Position numbers and translations under genes: made by a program. A stretch of 11,960 nt of DNA from an uncultured Clostridium sp. (GTDB lineage Bacteria; Bacillota; Clostridia; Lachnospirales; Lachnospiraceae): the NCBI GenBank assembly GCA_900552885.1, contig USBM01000045.1, forward strand, positions 1 through 11,960, in the 5' to 3' direction. The notes beneath the pieces are model-generated. The model ran no database searches, had not been told where the DNA came from, and saw only the letters and a list, made by a program, of their open reading frames with translations. Shown here piece after piece: positions 6,831 to 11,960 of the stretch. Within the stretch, counting starts at the first letter, position 1. Every line of letters begins with the position of its first letter.

Positions 6831-8159
6831 CTATTCTTCATCCGGAACAAGAATCTCAATATCGCTTCTTGTATCCATGTCTGCAAATAGTGCATTGACA
6901 TAGCTTTCCGGATCAAACTTCTGCAAATCATCAATCTGTTCTCCGACACCAATGTACTTCACCGGTACACTCAATTCAGACTGAATCGCAATCGCAATTC
7001 CGCCCTTTGCGGTTCCGTCTAATTTCGTTAAAATGATTCCATCAATCTTAGTAACAGTACTAAACTGTCTTGCCTGCTCTAACGCATTCTGCCCGGTAGA
7101 ACCATCCAATACAATTAATGTCTCCAGATGTGCTTCACCGTATTCTTTCTCTATAATACGTTTCATCTTGGCTAACTCATCCATCAGATTCTTCTTATTG
7201 TGAAGTCTTCCGGCAGTATCTACTAATAAGATATCGACATCTCTCGCTGCTGCCGCTTTCACTGCATCGTAAGTAACGGCTGCCGGATCAGATCCTTCCT
7301 GCTGGGAAATGATCTCAACACCTGCACGATTCGCCCATGTCTTTAGCTGATCGATTGCTGCCGCACGGAATGTATCTGCTGCACACATCATGACACGTTT
7401 CCCACGTTTCTTATATTGTGCTGCTAATTTACCAATGGACGTTGTCTTACCAACACCGTTAACACCAATGATCAGCATAACCGTCTTCTGATCTTCAAAA
7501 TCATAAGCGGAATCTTCCACTAACATCTGTTCCTTGATAATATTAATGACCAATTCCCGACAGGCTTCTACTTCCTTGATATGATTCTTCTTTACCATAT
7601 CCTTGAGATTATCAATAATCCGTTCGGTTGTATCTAATCCAAGGTCTGCCATGATCAACGTCTCTTCTAACTCATCATAGAAATCCTCATCAATACTGGA
7701 AAAGCCGGAAAATAACTGATTGAAACTTTCATTGATACTGTTTCTTGTCTTGGTAAGTCCTTCCTTTAATCTGGCAAAGAATCCTTTCTCCTTCTCCACC
7801 GGAGCTTTTTCCTCCGTAGTTTCTTCTTCGAGACTTTCCTCCTCGACAGTCTCTTCTTCTGCCGATTCTTCTGTCCGATCTGTATCAACTTCATCAGAAT
7901 CGAAGTGTTCTGACACCTCGGCAACCGGTACGTCAGCTTTTTCAATTTCCGTTATGCTATTTTCAGCATCGGAAACTTCTTGCATACTCTCTGCCTTACT
8001 TGGATCCGCATCACTGTCAGAATACTCTGCACGCTCTCCGGCATTCATTGAATCGCTGATTTTCTGTTCTTCCGATGTCATCGATTCACTCTGTAATGCC
8101 TCGTCAAGCTTCTCTTCTACATCCTCATCGTTTTTCTTTTTCTTAAAGAAATCAAACAT
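6831..8159 (-). CDS. ftsY: Signal recognition particle receptor FtsY
   Basis: FtsY is the SRP receptor GTPase; with Ffh and 4.5S/6S RNA it delivers ribosomes making membrane proteins to the Sec translocon. This 442-residue protein has a basic, amphipathic start (MFDFFKKKK) that could touch lipid, then an acidic low-complexity region from about 11 to 122, rich in E, D and S, and the NG domain from about 125. GTPase motifs are clear: G1 G-V-N-G-V-G-K-T-T (232-240), D-T-F-R-A-A-A (262-268), G3 D-T-A-G-R (314-318), G4 T-K-L-D-G (378-382) and G-V-G-E (404-407). The acidic region resembles the A domain of longer FtsY proteins and is longer than in B. subtilis FtsY (about 330 residues in all). AAAGGAG lies 8 nt before the ATG. 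The 66-nt gap to smc holds no convincing promoter or terminator. The downstream gene is ilvA, not ylxM-ffh. Confidence 0.97.
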   Translation of the reverse strand: MFDFFKKKKNDEDVEEKLDEALQSESMTSEEQKISDSMNAGERAEYSDSDADPSKAESMQEVSDAENSITEIEKADVPVAEVSEHFDSDEVDTDRTEESAEEETVEEESLEEETTEEKAPVEKEKGFFARLKEGLTKTRNSINESFNQLFSGFSSIDEDFYDELEETLIMADLGLDTTERIIDNLKDMVKKNHIKEVEACRELVINIIKEQMLVEDSAYDFEDQKTVMLIIGVNGVGKTTSIGKLAAQYKKRGKRVMMCAADTFRAAAIDQLKTWANRAGVEIISQQEGSDPAAVTYDAVKAAAARDVDILLVDTAGRLHNKKNLMDELAKMKRIIEKEYGEAHLETLIVLDGSTGQNALEQARQFSTVTKIDGIILTKLDGTAKGGIAIAIQSELSVPVKYIGVGEQIDDLQKFDPESYVNALFADMDTRSDIEILVPDEE

Positions 8160-8225
8160 TTGCTCACTCCTTTCATGTCATCCTTAATCCGGTTCAGCAG
8201 TAACTGACAATCCGGTAATAACATA

Positions 8226-11200
8226 TTAATCATCTAATTCATTCTCAATCAGATTAACAGAAACTAATGTAGACACGCCTTTCTCCTGCATGGTGATACC
8301 ATAGAGAACATCTGCTGCCTCCATCGTTCCTTTTCTATGGGTAATAACAATAAACTGTGTATCCTTTGTCAACTTATTCAGATACTTCGCATACCTTGTA
8401 ACGTTAGAGTCATCCAATGCCGCCTCGATCTCGTCTAACAGACAGAATGGAGATGGTTTCAGACTCTGGATGGCAAATAACAGAGCAATCGCAGAAAGTG
8501 CTTTCTCGCCACCGGATAACTGCATCATATTCTGTAATTTCTTTCCAGGCGGTTGTGCAATAATACGGATTCCTGCCTCTAAGATATCCTCACTGTCTAC
8601 CAGTTCCAAAGTGGCTTTACCACCACCGAACAATTCGCGGAATACCTTGTCAAACATAACCTGAATCTCCTGGAACTTCTGTTCAAACTGTGTTCGCATT
8701 GCGGTATCCAACTCTGATATGATCTGCAACAGGTTCGTCTCCGCTTTCACAATGTCATCATGCTGTCCCTTCAAGAACTCATAACGCTCTGATATGATCT
8801 TATAATCTTCAATCGCATTGACATTGACATCACCTAACGCCTTGATCTTTGACTTCACAGCCGCTACTTCCCGTCGCAAGCTGTCAAGATCATTCAGTGC
8901 TGCATCCTTCAATTCCAAGGCAGACTGATATGTAAGTTCGTATTCTTCCCACATGTATTTACTTAAGGAATCTGCCTTCTCGCTGATCTTCTCTACCTGT
9001 GCCGACAGCTTAAATGCAGATTTATCTAACTTGGTAATCTCTTCATTCAACTGCTCCCGTTTGGTAAAGAACTCTTTGTGCTTGGCATTTAACTCTTCCT
9101 TATCTGCAATATCTTTGGCAAGTGCAGCTTCTAACTCAGCAATTGCCTTCTGATCGGCATCAATCAAGGATTTGAAATGATTGATCTTAGCCACCAGTTC
9201 TTCAATAGCTCTGCCCGAATTACTCATCTGGGAACGATACAGTTCTAACTCTTCCTTTAGCTTATTCTCTTCGGTACGGATTCTTCGCAGATTCTCAATC
9301 AGGAAATCATCCTGCTGCTTCATCGTATTGAACTCTAACATCAGGTCTGATACCTTCTCATTGGCATGCTTCAGTTCTTCCTTCTTAAAGCCTACCTGTT
9401 CCTCTAACTCAGCAATCCGTTCTTCTAATGCTTTCTTTGCCTCTTCTGCCTGTTTGTGGTTATCATAGAGCTCATTCTTATTCTGATTGATCTCCTCAAT
9501 CTGTGCCTCTAATTCCTTGTTCTCTTTGTTCACAGAAGCAAATGCATTCGCTGTCTCGGCAAGATTCTTGGATACCTGCTCGATATTCATCGTTACAGTA
9601 TTCTTCTGTAAATATAACTCCTGTAATTGCAGGTTGGCATCTTCCTTCTGTGTCTTCAATGCCTCTCTTGTCGTACGAAGCTCTGTCTCTTCTTTGGTTG
9701 CATTGGCAATCTCATTGTTCAATTCTGTAAGGGTCTTGGAAAGTTCATCTAACTCACGCTTTCTACCTAACAGATTAGATGAATTCTTAAAGGCACCACC
9801 TGTCATTGCTCCACCCGGTGTCAATAACTCGCCTTCTTTGGTAACGATTCGAAGACTCTGGTGGAACTTCCGGTTCACCGCAATTGCATTATCGATCGTA
9901 TCTACCACAAGGATTCGTCCCAATAAATGATTCGTTACGGCACTATACTTATCGTGTACCTTCACCAGATCCTTGGCAAGTCCGATCACTCCCGGCTCCC
10001 GCAGTGCTTCTTTGTTCGGAAAATCAGTATTTCTTCCACCAATTGTTGTGAGCGGAAGAAATGTTGCACGGCCGAAACGATTCTTCTTCAGAAATTGAAT
10101 CAGCTTCTTAGCAGTATTCTCATTATCGGTAACAATATTCTGAATACTTCCGCCAAGTGCAGTCTCTACTGCAATCTCATATTCCTTATTCACCTGAATA
10201 ATGTCAGCAACAACACCGATAATTCCCGGATTGTGATCCTTCTGTTCCATCACACGCTTAATGGAATTACCGTAGCCATCGTACCGCTCTGTAATATTCC
10301 GAAGTGCTTCTAACCGCGACTTCACACTGCTGTATTCATTATTCGCCTCAAATAAGCGTTTCTTATTCTCGTTAGTTGCAATTGTATTCGAATCTAACTG
10401 CGTATCCACTTTCTCAAGATCTGCTAATATTGTTGCAACCTTCGTCTCAATCTCGGTTAAAGAAGTATTATGTTTGTCGTACTCTTCCTTATCCTTCTGC
10501 TCATCCGACTTAAACTGCAAAAAACGCTGGTTCAGCTGTGTCTTACGATAACTGATGTTCTCCAACATGGCATCATACCTGCCAACCTTTGCTTTGAGAT
10601 TCGCACCATCATTCAGATATTCAATAATATCACCTTTGCTCTTCTCAATCTCATCCTGCAGGTTTGTAATCTCTTCTTCAATGCCTTCGCTGACAGCACG
10701 TGCCTCTTCCACCACGTCATCCGCACTATCCATCTTCTCATCTAAGACAGCCTTCTTTTCCTGAAACTCATGTTTCTCTTTCTCCTGTGCTGCTAATGAC
10801 TGATTGATACGATCGATCTGTTCACTCATATGCACATCCGTTGACTTGGCATTCGAGATCTGTTGATTCAGCACATTCACTTCACCTTCGTTACGCTCAT
10901 TCTGTAACTTCAATTCGTGAATCCTGTTCTTATTCTCATCAATAGACAGATTACACTGCTCTAGGACCGTTTCAATCCGTTCATACTCATTCTTCGTATC
11001 CTCGAATTCTTTCTTCAGACGTTCACTGTCTTCATTCACAATATGTAATCGTTCTTCATTCTCTTTCAGGTCTGACTCAATCTTCTCATTTTCCAAAAGG
11101 AATGCATTCACATCGAAGCGTTTTAATTCCCCTTTGTATAAAAGGTATTTCTTTGCAACCTCCGATTGCTTTTCCAATGGGCCAACCTGCTTCTCTAATT

Positions 11201-11789
11201 CAGATAATATATCATTAACACGGCTTAGATTCTCCCTCTCAGCCGCTAATGACTTCTCGGTTGCCGCCTTATTCTTCTTATACTTTACAATACCGGCCGC
11301 CTCGTCAAATAACTCTCTTCGTTCTTCCGGCTTACCGGACAAGATCCGTTCTACCTGGCCCTGACCAATGATAGAATATCCTTCTTTACCGATACCGGTA
11401 TCAAAGAATAACGAATTCACATCCTTCAACCGACTGACGGTTCCGTTGATCAGATATTCACTCTCACCGGAACGATAAACACGTCGTGCCACCGTTACCT
11501 CCTCATAATCGATTGGAAGAGAATGATCACTGTTATCTAGTGTAATGGCAACATATGCCGAACCATGTGGTTTTCGTAGTTCCGTTCCGGCAAAGATAAC
11601 ATCCTCCATCTTTGCACCACGAAGCTGCTTTGCACTCTGTTCACCAAGTACCCATCTGACCGCATCAGCAACATTACTCTTCCCGGAGCCATTAGGTCCG
11701 ACAATTCCTGTAATGCCGTTGTGAAAATCGAATACTATTTTATTAGCAAATGACTTAAAGCCCTGTACCTCAATACTTTTTAAATACAT
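8226..11789 (-). CDS. smc: Chromosome partition/condensin subunit SMC
   Basis: SMC is the core ATPase of the bacterial condensin complex with ScpA and ScpB; it compacts and helps segregate the chromosome. The 1187 residues match the usual family length. The N-terminal head has Walker A G-P-N-G-S-G-K-S-N (31-39) and the Q-loop G-Q-G-Q-V-E-R (142-148). Coiled coil runs from about 175 to 505. The hinge follows at about 522-670, ending with the conserved G-G-A-M-T-G-G (660-666), and the returning coiled coil reaches about 1020. The C-terminal head has signature L-S-G-G-E-K (1091-1096), Walker B F-C-L-L-D-E (1115-1120), the D-loop A-A-L-D-D (1123-1127) and the H-loop histidine near 1151. The gene is intact. 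Only 3 nt separate the rnc stop from the ATG, and the nearest ribosome-binding-like run (AAGGG) is 13 nt away, so translation is probably coupled to rnc. Confidence 0.98.
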   Translation of the reverse strand: MYLKSIEVQGFKSFANKIVFDFHNGITGIVGPNGSGKSNVADAVRWVLGEQSAKQLRGAKMEDVIFAGTELRKPHGSAYVAITLDNSDHSLPIDYEEVTVARRVYRSGESEYLINGTVSRLKDVNSLFFDTGIGKEGYSIIGQGQVERILSGKPEERRELFDEAAGIVKYKKNKAATEKSLAAERENLSRVNDILSELEKQVGPLEKQSEVAKKYLLYKGELKRFDVNAFLLENEKIESDLKENEERLHIVNEDSERLKKEFEDTKNEYERIETVLEQCNLSIDENKNRIHELKLQNERNEGEVNVLNQQISNAKSTDVHMSEQIDRINQSLAAQEKEKHEFQEKKAVLDEKMDSADDVVEEARAVSEGIEEEITNLQDEIEKSKGDIIEYLNDGANLKAKVGRYDAMLENISYRKTQLNQRFLQFKSDEQKDKEEYDKHNTSLTEIETKVATILADLEKVDTQLDSNTIATNENKKRLFEANNEYSSVKSRLEALRNITERYDGYGNSIKRVMEQKDHNPGIIGVVADIIQVNKEYEIAVETALGGSIQNIVTDNENTAKKLIQFLKKNRFGRATFLPLTTIGGRNTDFPNKEALREPGVIGLAKDLVKVHDKYSAVTNHLLGRILVVDTIDNAIAVNRKFHQSLRIVTKEGELLTPGGAMTGGAFKNSSNLLGRKRELDELSKTLTELNNEIANATKEETELRTTREALKTQKEDANLQLQELYLQKNTVTMNIEQVSKNLAETANAFASVNKENKELEAQIEEINQNKNELYDNHKQAEEAKKALEERIAELEEQVGFKKEELKHANEKVSDLMLEFNTMKQQDDFLIENLRRIRTEENKLKEELELYRSQMSNSGRAIEELVAKINHFKSLIDADQKAIAELEAALAKDIADKEELNAKHKEFFTKREQLNEEITKLDKSAFKLSAQVEKISEKADSLSKYMWEEYELTYQSALELKDAALNDLDSLRREVAAVKSKIKALGDVNVNAIEDYKIISERYEFLKGQHDDIVKAETNLLQIISELDTAMRTQFEQKFQEIQVMFDKVFRELFGGGKATLELVDSEDILEAGIRIIAQPPGKKLQNMMQLSGGEKALSAIALLFAIQSLKPSPFCLLDEIEAALDDSNVTRYAKYLNKLTKDTQFIVITHRKGTMEAADVLYGITMQEKGVSTLVSVNLIENELDD

Positions 11790-11792
11790 CTG

Positions 11793-11960
11793 TTACTTTT
11801 TTCCCTTCAGGTTAATATCTGTACCATTCTTCTTTAGATAGATAAGTGCATTATGTGCTGCCTGCTGCTGCGCCGCCTTTTTTGTATGGCCTTTACCGCC
11901 CACTTCAAACATACATGGTGCAGATGCCTTAACTTCAAATACCTTATCATGTTCAGGTCC
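11793..11960 (-). CDS. rnc: Ribonuclease III, C-terminal dsRNA-binding domain (5' end beyond the window)
   Basis: The minus strand from the right edge reads 55 codons in frame to a TAA at 11795-11793. The peptide begins G-P-E-H-D-K-V-F-E-V and ends N-L-K-G-K-K. The G-P-x-H-x-K-x-F strand, then G-x-G-x-x-K-K-A-A-Q-Q-Q-A-A (G-K-G-H-T-K-K in this copy), is the second half of a double-stranded-RNA-binding domain as at the C-terminus of RNase III. RNase III cuts dsRNA in rRNA precursors and some mRNAs. The catalytic domain lies outside the window, so it cannot be checked. Position directly before smc, 3 nt away, is the order seen in Bacillus and many Clostridia and backs the call over other dsRNA-binding proteins. 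Confidence 0.93.
   Translation of the reverse strand, partial: GPEHDKVFEVKASAPCMFEVGGKGHTKKAAQQQAAHNALIYLKKNGTDINLKGKK

Noticed and set aside
7720..8187. Long plus-strand reading frame, very rich in serine, opposite the start of ftsY
   Set aside because: It is the antisense of the E/D/S-rich acidic region of FtsY. GAA/GAG codons read as TTC/CTC and the composition gives serine-rich frames. It has no ribosome binding site and no family resemblance.
8160..8225. Possible promoter or operator between smc and ftsY
   Set aside because: The minus strand has TTGTCA, a good -35, but nothing like a -10 sits 16-18 bp downstream. The AATCCGGT direct repeat (8186-8193 and 8209-8216) and a 4-bp hairpin are too short to support a regulatory call.
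10186..10201. TTATTCA/TGAATAA inverted repeat in the smc hinge coding region
   Set aside because: It is AT-rich with a 2-nt centre inside a strongly conserved protein region, with nothing nearby to suggest a function.
1235..11960. A defence island or other new multi-gene system
   Set aside because: No nuclease-ATPase pairing, toxin-antitoxin pair, reverse transcriptase, CRISPR, integrase or transposase is visible. The genes are housekeeping or scattered metabolic and envelope families, and composition looks even across the window.

Overview
The window looks like a chromosomal segment from a low-to-moderate GC Firmicute of the class Clostridia, most likely Lachnospiraceae. This rests on the order rnc-smc-ftsY, strong AGGAG-type ribosome binding sites, tight head-to-tail packing, and the families present (an ASKHA/DUF4445 protein, a UPF0237-type ACT protein, a membrane-anchored phosphodiester glycosidase). 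The species cannot be told from the sequence alone. Every gene I can support lies on the minus strand, so transcription runs from right to left.

In transcription order the window holds: the 3' end of rnc (RNase III, 11960-11793); smc (11789-8226); ftsY (8159-6831); ilvA (6818-5601); an ASKHA-fold ATPase-like protein related to the C-terminal part of RACo (5582-4479); a membrane-anchored phosphodiester glycosidase (NAGPA) domain protein (4466-3078); a 609-residue beta-lactamase-fold serine hydrolase with a long unassigned C-terminal part (3064-1235); a WalJ/YycJ metallo-hydrolase (1168-371); and the start of a small ACT-domain protein that runs off the left edge (241-1). The gaps from rnc to the serine hydrolase are 3, 66, 12, 18, 12 and 13 nt. 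They hold ribosome binding sites and no clear terminator, so these seven genes could form one long transcription unit. walJ has a credible promoter of its own (extended -10 at 1201-1209). The ACT gene has a weaker candidate promoter with a palindrome near the expected transcription start.

Functionally the right half is core housekeeping: RNA processing, chromosome condensation and segregation, and SRP-dependent membrane targeting. The left half is less coherent: threonine deamination, an ASKHA protein without its usual ferredoxin domain, an envelope-facing glycosidase, a probably cytoplasmic serine hydrolase and a nuclease-like metallo-hydrolase. I see no mobile element, CRISPR array, tRNA, rRNA, riboswitch or T-box. 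No stretch over 300 bases lacks a gene. I did not find convincing evidence of a novel multi-gene system. The points most worth checking are the stripped-down ASKHA protein, the C-terminal half of the serine hydrolase with a perfect 20-bp palindrome in its coding sequence, and the palindrome-bearing leader of the ACT gene.
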